A DNA stretch of 64,000 bases from Cunninghamia lanceolata (GCA_027924645.1 BSBN01000445.1:1984001-2048000), one strand, 5' to 3'. Numbered from the stretch's first letter, positions 23,394 through 35,979 are shown. Numbers and translations are program-made. The notes: generated from the sequence alone by a model not told the origin.

Positions 23394-24851
23394 TTGGGTG
23401 ACAACATGTTTACACCAGAGGACCCAGAAATCAAATTCCAAAGATTCCTCCAAAATCTTTATCAAGGATCACAACCCCTAAACCAAGACACCATTGAAAT
23501 ATTACAATTCTTCATCCAAAGAGCTCAACCCCAAGCAAGCCAATCCTCTCAATATCTTAGAACCCAAGTCCAACACCTTTTACCCACTAGTCAAGCTTGA
23601 CAAGTACATCAATCATTAGCCACTCCATACCAACCTAATCCACCTCATAGCCACATGTCATATCCATCCACTTCCTATCCACTTAATCCACCTATCCACC
23701 AAGTTAATGCCACATCAACCTATGAACATCTACCTCAAGCTTATCCAATCCCTCATGCCATCATTCCAATGCACTACCAAGCCCATCCACAAAGCAATCA
23801 AGTGATATTACAAGAACAACATCCAAGTCCCAATGGCCCTTTGTACATAAATCAAGTGAGCACAAGTCAACCTTGCCAACAAGATCAAATGCCCACATCT
23901 TTGAGTCCACCTTGAGATCTTGTGTCTACATATCCTAACATTACACCTAGCTTTCAAGACCATCAATGGCCTTCTGAACAAGCACAAGTGAGCCCAAATC
24001 CACCTTTGCAACAAGAAGCATATGCAACTCCAAGTGGTCCTTTGTATATAAGCCATGCGAGCTTCATACAAAAAGACTTAATTACCTTTGACAAGGGAGA
24101 TACCAATCTAGCCAATGCATCCTACGAGTGGCCTTCATCATCCAATCACATGCCAACACATGAGCCTACTAGCCCTATCATAAGACCACCATGTGATCCT
24201 ACCCCTAGTCCATTGGTCCACCAACCTTCATCACCTTCATCCTCATGTTCTATCAATCTTCCACCACAAGATCCCTTGGACATAACTGTACAACAATTGG
24301 TTCAAGCAAATTTGATTAAGCTACCACCGATAAAACCTTTTGAACCAATCTTTAAACCCCCTTGGTATAATCAAAACCATTATTGTGCATACCATAGGTA
24401 TAAGGGCCATACAACAACCAATTGTGTCAAACTTAAGAGATTGATCACAAACCTCATAAATTGTGGTAAGATTATCCCTTCATCCAATCCAAATCCTAAT
24501 CAACCCAATCCAATTAGCCCTCAACCTAATCCTAGTCCTAAGCCTGCAACATCATCCGCTATTATTGTTCATCCATTATACTTCCCATCCACTCATACAC
24601 TTGCAAAGGATGTGATCCATTGGCTACTAGCTAGGAATAAACTACCTCCATGTCAAACACCCATTCATGAGCCTACCAAAGAACTTCCAAAGGTCATGTC
24701 CAATCCTACAACCCCTTCATGTGGTCTACAATCCCTTGAGCCTATTGAAAAGTCTCTAATTATGATTCTAAGTCAAGAGCCATCATGCCCTCATGTCGAT
24801 AACCATCAAGAGTCTATCAAGTCCACTCAAGAACCTTCCGCTTCCATCTAA
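23394..24851 (+). pseudogene. gag: Element B Gag-like protein with CHHC zinc knuckle
   Basis: One frame with TGA stops near 23598 and 23913. The start is an acidic helical segment of about 70 residues, then a long Pro/Gln/His/Ser-rich region. At 24384-24425 lies CAYHRYKGHTTTNC, Cys-X2-His-X4-His-X4-Cys, followed by LKRLITNLINCGKI. That variant knuckle is typical of Tat-type Gag and matches the one in element D. The usual capsid core is not visible, so the N-terminal part may be shortened or very divergent. The frame continues after a TAA at 24849. Confidence 0.75.
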
Positions 24852-24887
24852 AGTCAAGAGGTATGTCAAGAGCATAATCTTAAACAT

Positions 24888-25406
24888 GTGGAAATATTAA
24901 ACTTTAATCTTAATCAAGATCAAAGAACCTCTAAGTTCCACCTACCTATGACCTACATATTGGTTGCCCTCAAGCTATTAGCCATCACCATGACCCTATT
25001 CATGAGCAAGTTTATCCCATCCATAGCCCAATTAATCCTATTTTTACTCATATTTATGATAAAGGTTCTATTTAAGATCATAAAGATCATCCTTGTGGCC
25101 AAACTTTATCCAATCCATGATCAAGATGATGAAGAACCTATTCAAAAGCACCTTGATCCTATCCATAATCCCATAACCATCCATGAGCAAGATATCCCAA
25201 ATACTCTTATCCATCTGCCATCTAGCCCTATTCATAATGAACAAACATCCGCTTGTAATAATGAGACATGTGCCTCTCAAGAACACATAAGCATAGACAA
25301 TCAAACAAATAGCTTGGATCTTAGTGAACACAATGCTAATCAAGATCCAATGATCCTTCATCCCCATCTACCATCGATCCCATTTCAAGTCCACCACCAT
25401 ATCTAA
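24888..25406 (+). pseudogene. Element B continuation of the Gag frame with a strongly hydrophobic segment
   Basis: Same frame as the Gag-like part, after the TAA at 24849. Residues about 22-75 (24951-25110) are almost purely Leu, Ile, Phe, Val, Met and Ala with a short polar break (MSKFIPS) between two runs. They look like a membrane hairpin of two helices, followed by a basic then acidic stretch. The rest is polar and rich in His, Asn and Pro. Membrane segments are not normal in plant Gag. It could be an env-like remnant, a membrane-targeting device, or chance in AT-rich DNA. Confidence 0.5.
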
Positions 25407-26425
25407 TGGGTTTATCCACATTCATCCATGAATGTTCTTCCTTAGGACAACAACAACCTTTGTCCTCCACTTCATCTTCTCCATCCAATAAGGAACTCAA
25501 GTCTAGTTCCCAAAACACATCTAGTCCCATAGTCAATCGCATCCTCCAAAACATGAACTGTAAAGGTAAAGGCCTAGGGCTTTATAAACAAGGTATTTTT
25601 GAGCCAAACCATGTCAAGGTGCCCCCACGCTCATATGGCCTTGTATACACACCCCAAGGTAAACAAGGCCAAGATGTTGTTAATCCTTTCATGCATCCTA
25701 AATCTACCTCTTTCCATTGCAAACCTTATCGTCTACCCAAAACATATGTTGTCATTCCACCTCCATCATCCTATAAATGTCAAAAGCATGTGACCATACA
25801 CCTTCTGCCATCCACTTTGCCTCCACTTTTACCAACTCCAAATATCCCTCCATCCACCTTGCCACCTTTCTTTCCAACACCTAACATACCTATCATTCAT
25901 AAGTATCCTTACATACCTAACCATGGCCAACAAAAGCACACATTGTTTAAGCATAAAGCTTCCAATAATTCCATCCCCTCCACCCATCCCATGGGATTCA
26001 AAAGCAAAAATTTTGATGCCTCTACTTATAAAGCTAACAATCCTACCAAAAATCCTAAAGGTCTTCATACCTTAGGACATAAAGAATCAAACTCAAAGAA
26101 AAGTTCATCTAAGCAGCCATCTAAACCCTTATCTCCAAATGCAAAGCCCAAAAGCAAAATGGTTTGGGTTCCTAAGCAAATAGCTAGCAAAATGAATGAG
26201 GCATCCTCATCCACATCTCAAGAATCCCAATCACCTATCTCCATCCAAAAGCCTACTTCCATCCAAAACTTCCATTCCCTTCAAAAATCCCACAAGCAAA
26301 ACAAAAGCACTAAAAATACTAAATCTATGTGGGTTCCTAAATCACTTCATCAACCATCTCCTAAGCAAACACCTCCATTTCTTCTTACACCACCATCTCA
26401 CCAAAAGATTCAATGTTTATCATAG
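25406..26425 (+). pseudogene. Element B second ORF with G-patch-like segment
   Basis: 339 codons. Its ATG overlaps the previous stop by one base (TAATG at 25404-25408), so it is either a -1/+2 frameshifted continuation or a termination-reinitiation arrangement. Near 25547-25660 is ILQNMNCKGKGLGLYKQGI followed by a tail with YGLVY. This resembles a G-patch (glycine-rich RNA-binding) domain such as occurs near the protease of Tat-type elements. The remainder is Pro/Ser/Lys-rich with repeated KMVWVPKQ and KSMWVPKS phrases. No protease active site seen. Intact apart from the odd start. Confidence 0.5.
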
Positions 26426-27500
26426 TGTGTGCAACCATTGGTCATGGTTCCCTTCCATTCCAAAACATTCCCACAGGCCTCCATCTCCCCATCCTTCATC
26501 CATTATCCTACATATCTTCCCCATCACCTTCCTATGGTCCATGCTTTTGCATAATCCTTTCATCCTAAGTCTAACATAATCCACATCATAATCCACTATC
26601 CCCTATCCTTCCATGCATAAGCCTTCCATAATCCACATCATCATCCACTATCTACCTAATCCATCTACCATCCATGCAATCCCTTATCAACATCGATGAG
26701 CATAATGACATGGTCCATACAAAGACATCATCCATCTCTAATGGGACACTATCACCTCTCATAGCACTAGACACTTGAGTCCCTCCTATCCATTACCATG
26801 GTGAAAAACTTGGCAAATAGGTGCCATGTGTAATTGTCATCCCCCAAAAAAAAAATAGAAAAAAAAAGAAAGAAGAAAAAAAACAAATAAATAAAGTAAA
26901 GAGAAAGCCCTTCGTCCAATGGTGAAAACCTGGTAAACAGGCACCTTGGATAAGTACCATGATGAAAACCTGGCAAACAGGCATCATGTGTAGGTTGATC
27001 TTCTATGTCACTTGCACTTGGGGGCACATTGTCTCATCCATCTTATCATTTCCAACCTATCATTTTCCATCTTATCATGTCCTATCTCACCATATCCTAT
27101 TCTACCATCCTTAGCCATTACACCCACATACCTATCATGATCCTGCATCCATCCTCCTTTCCTCTTTTGATTTTGATGAAGACATAGGGGTAAAATGTTG
27201 AAACATGTTTGGATATTTCTTGACATACCTTCTTTCCAAACCAAGTACTATCCATTGACAATTCATCCATCCCATTCAAACTACTCCATCATGTCCTCCT
27301 ATCACCATAAGCGTCATGTAAAATCCAATATTATCATCCCATTGTCATGAACCTTGTCATGTAAAAATCCTAAGCATTACCACCTAGAATGGGGCATGTT
27401 ATTCCTATGCGACATAGTCTTTAGAGATCACATCCTAGCTCCTTTATGAGGCATACATCCATCCACTATAACATATCCTTTTTATCCACCCATTTATCAT
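26426..27500 (+). other. Element B interior, noncoding, with a repeated CCTGGCAAACAGG phrase
   Basis: Low-complexity CATC-rich DNA. Three copies of a phrase like TGGTGAAAACCTGGCAAACAGGC occur near 26797, 26918 and 26958. Each can form a small hairpin (CCTG...CAGG). An A-rich run lies at 26845-26900. Confidence 0.5.
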
Positions 27501-29546
27501 GAGCCTTCCATCCCTTATTGTCCATCCTTTTATCCATCCAATCCCATTCATCCATCCTTTCATCTAGACTTGGTTTTCCCTTGTCATTGGTATCAAGCAC
27601 AAAGGCTACTCAAATTGTAAATCCATTGACATTTTCCAAAACAAAAAAAACAAAAAAAATCCAAAAAAATCAAAATATCCTGAAAAATCCAAAAAAATCA
27701 AAATATCCCGAAAAATCCAAAAAAAATCAAAATATCCCGAAAAATCCAAAAAAAATCAAAATATTTCAAAAAATCCAAAAAATCAAATATCCAACGAAAA
27801 ATCCAAGCAATAAGATCGATTCAATCATCAATCCAAAACAATCTACTCCATCAATATCAATCAAAATCAAGTCATTCTCATCATCAATTCTTCCTATCAA
27901 TAACATTCATTCATCCATTTCAATCAATCACTTCTTCCAATCATATCAATCATATCAATCTAAGCAATGATCTTAAATCCAAGTCACACTAATCCACATC
28001 AAGCAAGCTAATCAATCAAGTAACATTATCCAATCAAATCAATAGGTTTTGATCCTAATCTTGTCATGAGCCCAATCAATCATCATCAATCATCATCAAT
28101 GGGATATAGTGTTCCCACATCCTTGTGTTGATCTAGGGATATAGCATTCCCTACAATGACAACACTATCATCATCAAACAAACAATCAATCATTGGTTTA
28201 TGACTTGACAAGGGCAATACCTTATTTGTTTTACATCCTTTGAGCACACTGAGAACACTTGCTTATGCTTAGATTGAGTAGATACTCCAATCATCACACC
28301 ATCACTATCAATCATTAGCATCAACACCAAAGCAAATCAACTCAATCACATCCAATCCAATTGAAACAAATCTAATCAAAATCAATCAAAGTAAATCATT
28401 CCAACACATATCATCCCATCCTCAACATTTCATCAATCAATCTCAATCCATTTTCATCATCTCATCAATTAAACATTAGAACTACATCTCATTTCCATCG
28501 TTAAGTGCCTTGATCTCATGGATACATGGTATGTAGGCAGTCTGGAGTATGAAGGAGGTGCCCAGATTCAGGCACAAATGATTTTCCTCTTTCTCCTCTC
28601 ATCATTTCTTCTATCATCTATCTTCTACATCATTAATAAACAACTTCTTCCAATCAATCTATCATTCAATCAATCCATTTCCTTCAATCAAATCATCCAT
28701 TCATATCAATTCAATTTACTCCAATTCATTTTCATCCATCCTTCATCAATCCAACCATCAAATTCAGGCACATCATCCTCAAATCATTCCAAACAATGAT
28801 CCAAGTGCAAGTCAATCCTTAAAGCTATACCAATCAAGTTAATCAATCAAACCAAGTTATCTAAGTGCAATCAATGGTCTTGATCCTAGCTTTGTTGTAA
28901 GCCAAATCAATCAACCAACTAGCCAACCAACTCAGCAAATAACCTTGTGTTGATCTAGGGATATAGCTTTCCCCGCCATGACAACACTCTCAACTATCAT
29001 CATCAATCAGCAATCAATCATTGGTTTATAGCTTGACAAGGGCAATAACTTGTTTGTTTTTGAATCATTTGTGCATGTTTGCTTGCTTGTGTGTGTTATC
29101 TTTTTATCTTGCATTTGTATCAAATTGGTATCATTCCAGCTAATATTCATATCTTGTATCTTGACAAGGTTGTATTATGCTAGGGCACAAGACACATCGT
29201 CACCCTAGTCCTTATACCTTGGTGCATAATGTCTAGTGCTATATCAAACATCATGGTTGCTCACTTTCATTGCAGTATAACACATCCTTCATTTCTTCTA
29301 TCCATCCCCTTATCTTCTTGACCAATTCATTTCTTTTCGAGAGCATACCTGTGCTTATCCAACCCACGTATCCTCTCAAGGGGGCATCATCATCCTATCC
29401 CTTCTATCCTCATCCTATCTTTCTATCATCATCCTATCATTCCATCATCACCATCCCTATCAATTATCCATACCTTAGCTTCTTTGAAATGATGTTACTC
29501 GACATAAATCTCATCATCTCGAACATCATCACAAAGAGGGGCAAAA
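27501..29546 (+). other. Element B 3' interior, simple-sequence rich, ending in the PPT
   Basis: Contains a tandem array of about 30-base units (AAAATATCCCGAAAAATCC, about 27640-27790), long ATCAATCAT-type low-complexity stretches, and an internal duplication (about 28100-28240 and 28950-29060). It ends with AAAGAGGGGCAAAA at 29533-29546, the polypurine primer for plus-strand DNA, directly before the 3' LTR. No gene recognised. Confidence 0.6.
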
Positions 29547-30454
29547 TGTAGACACCCAAATTTGTCCATGTCTTACAACACCTTGTTTAAAACATTATCC
29601 TAGACATCATAAGCCATTTTGTCCTAATCCCACTCTTAATCCCACTTATCCATTAGCCAATTAATTAAATAAATTTTTATGTATTTAATTAATTTCTCAT
29701 TCATAATCCCACTTAGCCAATTAATTAAATAAATTTTATTTATTTAATTAATTTCCCATTCATATCCCAATCCTATCCTAATCATCTTCCCAACTAATTA
29801 AATAAATTTTATTTATTTATTTAATTTCCAACACATATTCTAACTAATTCAAATAAAATATTTGAATTAAGTTCTCACCTTCCATCACATTTCGACACTT
29901 GTCCATTTCTCAATTCAATCATGTGTGGTAGTACAACTTTCATTTAATATCCTTCACATGTACAACTATTGGGACCTAATTTTAGTATTTATGTACATGG
30001 TCACACATGAGACCTATTCTCCTCCCTCACCTTGTCACATGACTACAACTCCCTTGAAGTGTGGGAATAACTAATCAATCCTAGCCATCCACATTAATCA
30101 TTTAGCCTTTTGATCTCAACCATCCATTTGAACCAAGCCTTTCCTATAAATCAACCCCCTCATAAGCTATTTGAAAGAAGAAAGATGCATTGAGTTGGAG
30201 TATCCTTATGCCTGAAATCATGTTAGAGCCTTTGCATCTATCATCCATTATCATTATCATCATCCATCTATCAATCTTCCATCTATCATCTCAATCCTAT
30301 GCAAATGTTATGCTGCCAAATTGTGAGCAACCAACATATCAAATCAATCAGACAATTCATCTTGCATCTTTGAGGTATTGAATGATTTGGGTTTAGGTTA
30401 TGCATTTCATTGTTTGATCATTTTCATTTGCAAATCCAAATTTTTTGAGATACA
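29547..30454 (+). repeat. Element B 3' LTR
   Basis: 908 bases, TGTAGACACCC to GAGATACA, followed by TSD AGCAC (30455-30459). TATA box TATAAAT at 30145. The AT palindrome array is at 29655-29835. Differences from the 5' LTR are few, so B inserted more recently than D. Confidence 0.9.
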
Positions 30455-31724
30455 AGCACAATGGCATTGAATAAAGTAGCGTAACGATGCTTGGTTGAAT
30501 AATGAATGAAGCAAAAGACACCTTCGTCCTGTAAGAGCATTTGAATGCTAAGTTGCAGAGAAAAAATGGCAAGAGCTATGTGCACAATGAATTTGCCTCC
30601 ATGGAAGAGCTTTGAAGAAATAAAGAAAGAAATGAAGAAAGAGGCTCAAAGGCCTATGAAGAAGCTTGAAAAAACTTGTGAAGATGAGAAGAGTATTCTC
30701 CAACTTGCTCAACTTGGAAAATAATAAAGAGGTGAGGGGTATTTATAGGTTTGGAGAAGGGATGAGAAGTGGAATTACTTGAGAAGTTAACTCAATTGAT
30801 TGAAGAGTTAACAAGGATTGATTGGGGAGTGAATTGGATTGATTACCGAGTGAACTCAATTGATTAGAGATTGATGAAGCAATGATAGCTTATCACTGAA
30901 GAAGAAATAGAGTTAGAAGAATACATGAGATTGATTGAGTTGTTAATTTTAGATCAAATGGAGCTAATTATGCATGTGTGGGTGCATGAAATAGTCAACT
31001 CAATATTAGGCATCAAAAATCATGTGAACTAGAAGAAAAATAGGCGAAAACAAAGCTAAAACGAGTGAGAAACTCAAGTTTTTCCACAGCTGGAGACATG
31101 ATAGGGTTGCCTAGGAGGAGACCATGGGTCACCTGGGGGGAGACCATGGATCACCTGAGGGAGACCATGGGTCGCCTAGGGAGATCTGGACAGAAAGGGA
31201 TTTCAGAGGAAAAGCATGATGGGAGATGGTAGAAGAGATAAAAAAGAGGTGTTCTAACTCCAGAAATAGGTCAGTTATGTGCAAGAATCCAAATCTCCAC
31301 TTGCACCTATAGGATCTCTCGGGGGAGATCTGGAAATATTAAGGGGAGATTTGGATTGGTGGAGCGGAACTGAAAACTGAAAGTGAGAGAAGGATAGGGG
31401 GACATCTAGAAGACTTCTAGGGGGTGCAGAGGATGAAAAACACAAGGGAAAGGTGAAAACTCACCTACAAGACACTTATGAGGCTTAGGAACAAGGTCGA
31501 AAGCCCAAAAGACGCAAATCGACAAGTGTCACAAAAGTGTCAAAAAGCGTCGCAAGCAACGAGAAAGGAAAAATAACGAGGAAATAACACAAGATAAGAA
31601 AGAGGACATGTCATCAAAATATTTTCTACTTAAAGGACATTATTTCATGCTTACATGTATGTGACAAGGATTTGAATCATCATAGGGGTCCTCGTGGAGG
31701 CTGTGCGTGATTTTTGTGCTTATA
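30455..31724 (-). repeat. Element D 3' LTR, part 2 (U3 side)
   Basis: Continues part 1 after element B and matches about 39016-40336. It includes a minus-strand TATA box (TATAAATA, 30740-30747) and, at 31100-31190, about four copies of a G-rich minisatellite. The edge reads TATAAGCAC on the minus strand, where the sister has TGTAAGCAC. Confidence 0.85.
30740..30747 (-). promoter_or_regulatory. TATA box of element D LTR (minus strand)
   Basis: Minus strand reads CCTATAAATACCCCTC. The sister LTR at about 39330 has the damaged form TAAAAATACCCCTC, so the 5' LTR promoter of D is weakened. Confidence 0.6.
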
Positions 31725-33008
31725 TATTTGCCCCCTCGGGGACGGTAGTCTACATGAAAGGTAGGTACAGTTCCTGAACTAGACCTTACCTGTTGTCAAT
31801 TTTCCTACAATTGTACATATAATAACTAGTATTAGCCTAGCATATGAATATATCAAAATGAATAATGAAAACTGAAATGACAAACTTACCATAGATCATG
31901 AGAGTTTGACTAGTTGTTTGCCTTTGTTGATGAGACCTATAGGAATGAATGCACACAAAATGAATGCACAAGAGATGCATGAAAGAAATAGACAACATGC
32001 CAATCTAGAGAGGAGGAGAATAGATTCTCCTTTTATTGCAAATTTTGAAGAACATGTTTTTTAGGGATTTTTGATGTTTTTACATTTTTTTAGGTTTTTC
32101 TGATTTTTCTATTTTTTATGGTTTTGTGGAAATTTTGCAAAGGTTTGATTTGACACTCCTTGAGGTTTTTGAGAGACCTACATTGAATATATTTCTACCC
32201 TTGTCCCCTTGCATGGGGAGACTCATGTACTTGATTACACAATATTGTTCTTTTGACTTGTTAGAGGAGTGACTCATGCTTAGACATTGTTATAAGACCT
32301 GATTTGATGAGATCCATACATAGCTTTATTCAACATCTTGTACTTCACTTTCCCTTTTGTGCATATGGTTGACTAGAGATTTTATTTTGCTTATGAGAAT
32401 ACATAGCTAAGATGATCACATATGGATGATGCAATTTGTTTTTGCCTTTTTAGGAATATATAGATGAATGTAGGTGACGATATGTGGATGCAATAACACA
32501 AGTGATGCTAAAATGAAACTTTTACTTCTATAGAATGTCACGAGTTATGAAATTGAATTTATTGCTTTGAGACTCTTTTTTTGATTTTGGTATGAATGCA
32601 TTGTGAAACAAACAATATGACTTCCCTTTAGTATTATTTTCAATTTAGGGGATTGTGAATTGTCCTGATATAAGAGACATATTCAAGGCTATGAGATGGG
32701 ATTTTAAAACTCAAGTGGGGAGCGAGGATGAAATGGAGTGGTTCTAAATTTGGGCATTGCTAAAGGCTAAACACTGATCCTTATCTAGATAAGACAAGCT
32801 GACAAGCTTTCAACTTCAAACAAGCAACAAATTTCATTGGTGTTCGCTAGACTTAGATCATAGATGGAAAGAAAAGTAGACCCAGGGTAAAGGATAAAAT
32901 AGGAAAGAACAAGGGTCCCTAGGTAAAGACGATCCTAGAGACTACTAGACTCTTAGTTTTGCTTAGCTTGTGTGTGTGTGCTTTGTACCTTTCTTTCTCT
33001 GTTAGAAT
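31725..33008 (-). other. Element D 3' interior with PPT
   Basis: On the minus strand the run CGAGGGGGCAAATA directly precedes the LTR and is the PPT. The rest is AT-rich with T-runs near 32040-32140 and no recognisable domain. Confidence 0.55.
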
Positions 33009-33013
33009 GTCAC

Positions 33014-33972
33014 TATAGACATCCATCTTGTTTATCGACTGAATTATTATATCTTCTTTGACACAACACTCTAACGAACATTGTATCAAAGAGGGGCAAA
33101 ATGTAGACATCCAAAATTGACCTAATTATCATTAGCCTTGAAATATCGCATTAGCTACCACCTGCATTTGTCTAACACACTTGAGCAATGTCTATATCAC
33201 TTATTTCTTCTATTAATTAAATAAATTTACATTTATTTATATAATTCATTAGTTATTTCTTCTATTTTCTCTAATCTATAATTAAATAATATTTAATTAT
33301 TTAATTCTCTTATTTCTATCTATTTTAATTAAATAAATCTTATTTATTTAATTAAAATTCTATTCATAAGCCAACTTTCCAATTAATTAAATAAATTTTA
33401 TTTATTTAATTAATTTCCTCTTATCATTTATCTCACAAGCCAACATGTGTGCCTCCTTCATTTAAAAAGATAAGTGGTACTACATCTTTTATTCAATATA
33501 TTTCACATATAGCAATTTTTATGTACACGGTCACACATAAGCCTTATCTTCCCTCCACTTGTCATCTACACATTCACCTATGATCATCTTTTAATCTTAG
33601 CCATTCACATAGCCACCAAATCTCAACCATTGATTGATTTTGGTTGAGTTCTATATAAACACCCTCTCATTCCATACTACAACTATCCAACATTCATATA
33701 TTGTCTACATTATCATCTTGAGCATATTGAGCATTTTAACCTCCATCTAGCATATTATCATTATCATCCATCCATCATGGCAACTTTTATTTTCATAATT
33801 GTTCATTGTTGGAGAAGCAATCCACATCATAACCAAGGAATCATATAATCTAAGTGATATTGTTCTTAAATTACATGTTTTTGATTTCATTTGGATTAGA
33901 TTCTTTGATGATGGTAGGGTTAGGTTTTTATGGCTATGCTTGATCTTATTAACCTGATTTTTACCTATCACA
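33014..33972 (+). mobile_element. Element E, internally deleted relative of B
   Basis: Flanked by the perfect five-base TSD GTCAC (33009-33013 and 33973-33977). It begins TATAGACATCC, which fits the first bases of a B-type 5' LTR. About 80 bases of 3' interior follow, then PPT AAAGAGGGGCAAAA and a full B-type LTR from 33103 (TGTAGACATCC) to 33972. So nearly all of the 5' LTR and interior is missing. The LTR has the same AT palindrome array (33215-33415) and TATA-like CTATATAAAC near 33650. Joining the flanks gives a sensible uninterrupted D sequence. Confidence 0.7.
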
Positions 33973-34690
33973 GTCACCCTTGATGCTTCGAGCTTAGACT
34001 GATCTCCACCTAAGAGTATGAGCATTCAACAATATTCTCTTTCACTCTTTTTTTGTATCTCTTTTTTTTTTTTTTTCTCTTTTTCACTTTTTTTTTGTAT
34101 TTTCCTCACTTGATTTTTCTTTTTTTTTTTGGATTTTTGACTTTTTATGAAATGAATGCTTTTGGAGTTTTGGTATGCAATAATTTAATCTCTCAATTTT
34201 CACTTTTTGACACTCTTATTTTGACAACTCATTTTTTTATTCACTCAAATTTTAGATTGCTTCCTTCAGAGTTTTGATCTTCCTGACGTTTTTGGCTAGG
34301 AAAGATAAGGGGCTGAGCACCACCTAAAGTTTTTGTAATCTAGTTGGACTTCTCTAATACTAGGGAAGAATTGGGAAGGTCTACTTGCAAGCTTCCTTTG
34401 AACACTATAGGTTTGAGTACTGACTTTGTTTAGACCTAACATCTTGACTCATTAAGACCAAGATCAGTGTAGAGCTAAGAGCTAGGCTTTGATTAAAATC
34501 ACTGGGAATGAAGGGGGATAATGGTGATTGTGAAAAATGGGGAATCTCTAGGTCCTGAAATGATGACATATATCTTGGAAGCCTTAGACTCCTTACTGAA
34601 GAGGAAATAGTATAAGAGCAAGATAAACATAATGATACAGAAATGCAAGAAACAAATTGTTTTTCACATTTTGATTTTTTATAATTTTTT
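33973..34690 (-). other. Element D interior, no recognisable domain
   Basis: Contains long T-runs at 34030-34135. A minus-strand stretch (GGDQSKLEASRVT...) stays open across the E insertion point when E is removed. No RT motif seen. Confidence 0.4.
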
Positions 34691-34696
34691 TGTGTT

Positions 34697-35902
34697 TTAT
34701 GCTTTATGATTTTTATGAGATGCTAAGATCTTCTCCTCCCATAATGCACAAGAGGTAGTGTCATTGTTTACGTCTTCCTTAACTATGTGTAGACTTATCC
34801 AATTTGATCTGAACTTCGCTTGAAAGTATTTGCAAGGACACTCGAAGACTTGGTGTAAAAATGTCTTTGTATCTGTTGAGGAGTTTTGTGTACTCACATG
34901 TTTCATTATTTGATGATTTTCCCCCTAGCTTTATCATTTTCTGTTCTTGTTGAGTTATCAAGTTTGTTTTAAAATTTTGAGGGGCAATTGGAGTTGGTGT
35001 TGACTCTCCTAGTTTCTGTGTGAGCTTTGATTCTTATTCTTTATTCATGATTTCAATCATATGGATGTTTTTGACTGGTTCAATTAGAATGGCCATTAAG
35101 TTGAATGGAGCGTAAGACTTTATTGAGTTGGGATCAAAGGGGAATTCTCCTGTTGCCCCCTTACATATACATTTTGAGGTCTTGTCTATGTTTGCAATTT
35201 GTTTTGATGTCTCTCCTTTTTCAAAAGTGTTGATTTTTGGTTCACTAGTGGTTTCCATGGACTTTCCCTTCTTTTTGACTTGTTCAACTCTATAAAGACT
35301 GAAAGGATCAAGATCTCCTTTGATGATATGGGTTTGTCCCATGTACAAGAAGTGTAATTATTGAAATAATGTGGAGGGAATGGCCCTCATCCTATGAATC
35401 CAAGGCCTTCCTAGGATCGTGTTGTAAGTGGTTTCTTCATTGATGACATAAATTTAGTTAGGGGGGTTATGGGACCCAATGTGATTTGAAGATTGACCTT
35501 ACCCATGGTTTGAGTGTTTGGGTTATCATGAATTCTAAGGACAGAAGTTGGTTTTGTCATTTGTGTTTCTTCGTAGCCCATTCTTTGAAGAATCAAAAAG
35601 AAGACTATGTTGATTGCAAACCCATCATCAATCATTACATGTTTAATGGAACAATCTTGCACTTGGACTATCAGATGGAGGGAGAGATCACCCTATTTAG
35701 CTATGTCATTGTCTGAGGGTAAATTTTCAAAATCAAATGTCAAAGAAGAACACTTTTCACTTGGAGTGTTTTGAACTAGGTGGCCTAAATCTAGAGATTT
35801 GAGAGTGTTTTTGTATGTAGGAGAACTCTTGATAAGATCTATCATGTGAGAAAATTTTGAATTGTCAGTGTCATTTGGTTGTTTGGTCCTTGTATGACAC
35901 AA
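34697..35902 (-). pseudogene. Element D protease-like and pre-RT remnants
   Basis: Minus-strand fragments in several frames. Near 35600-35650 lies KHVMIDDGFAINIVFFLILQ, where a retropepsin would have IDSGSxxNI, so the catalytic DSG/DGG is altered. Around 34840-34950 CEYTKLLNRYKDIFTPS resembles the segment that precedes RT in Gypsy elements. The expected RT does not follow. Broken by stops and shifts. Confidence 0.55.
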
Positions 35903-35979
35903 ATTTCTTGATCTTTATCTAATTCTACAAGGCCTAAGGTGTTTTAATCAAAGATGTTTTGATGGATTTTGGGACTAAG

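Larger units (their letters stand above)
20402..30454 (+). mobile_element. Element B, complete pol-less Gag-only LTR retrotransposon
   Basis: LTRs of 910 and 908 bases flank an 8.2-kb interior. The five-base TSD AGCAC is perfect (20397-20401 and 30455-30459), and the uninterrupted sister LTR of D has a single AGCAC at the same place. PBS TGGCATGCCCGGTGGGACTC and PPT AAAGAGGGGCAAAA fix the + orientation. Inside are a Gag-like coding frame and long low-complexity stretches, but no protease, RT or integrase. It fits the described TR-GAG or LARD-like class of non-autonomous elements. Movement would need enzymes from a partner, probably a Tat-type Gypsy. Confidence 0.9.

Noticed and set aside
27880..28800. 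Coding regions in the CATCAATC-rich stretch of B
   Set aside because: Open frames arise from the low-complexity composition lacking stops; residues are Ser/Ile/Asn/Gln runs without domains.
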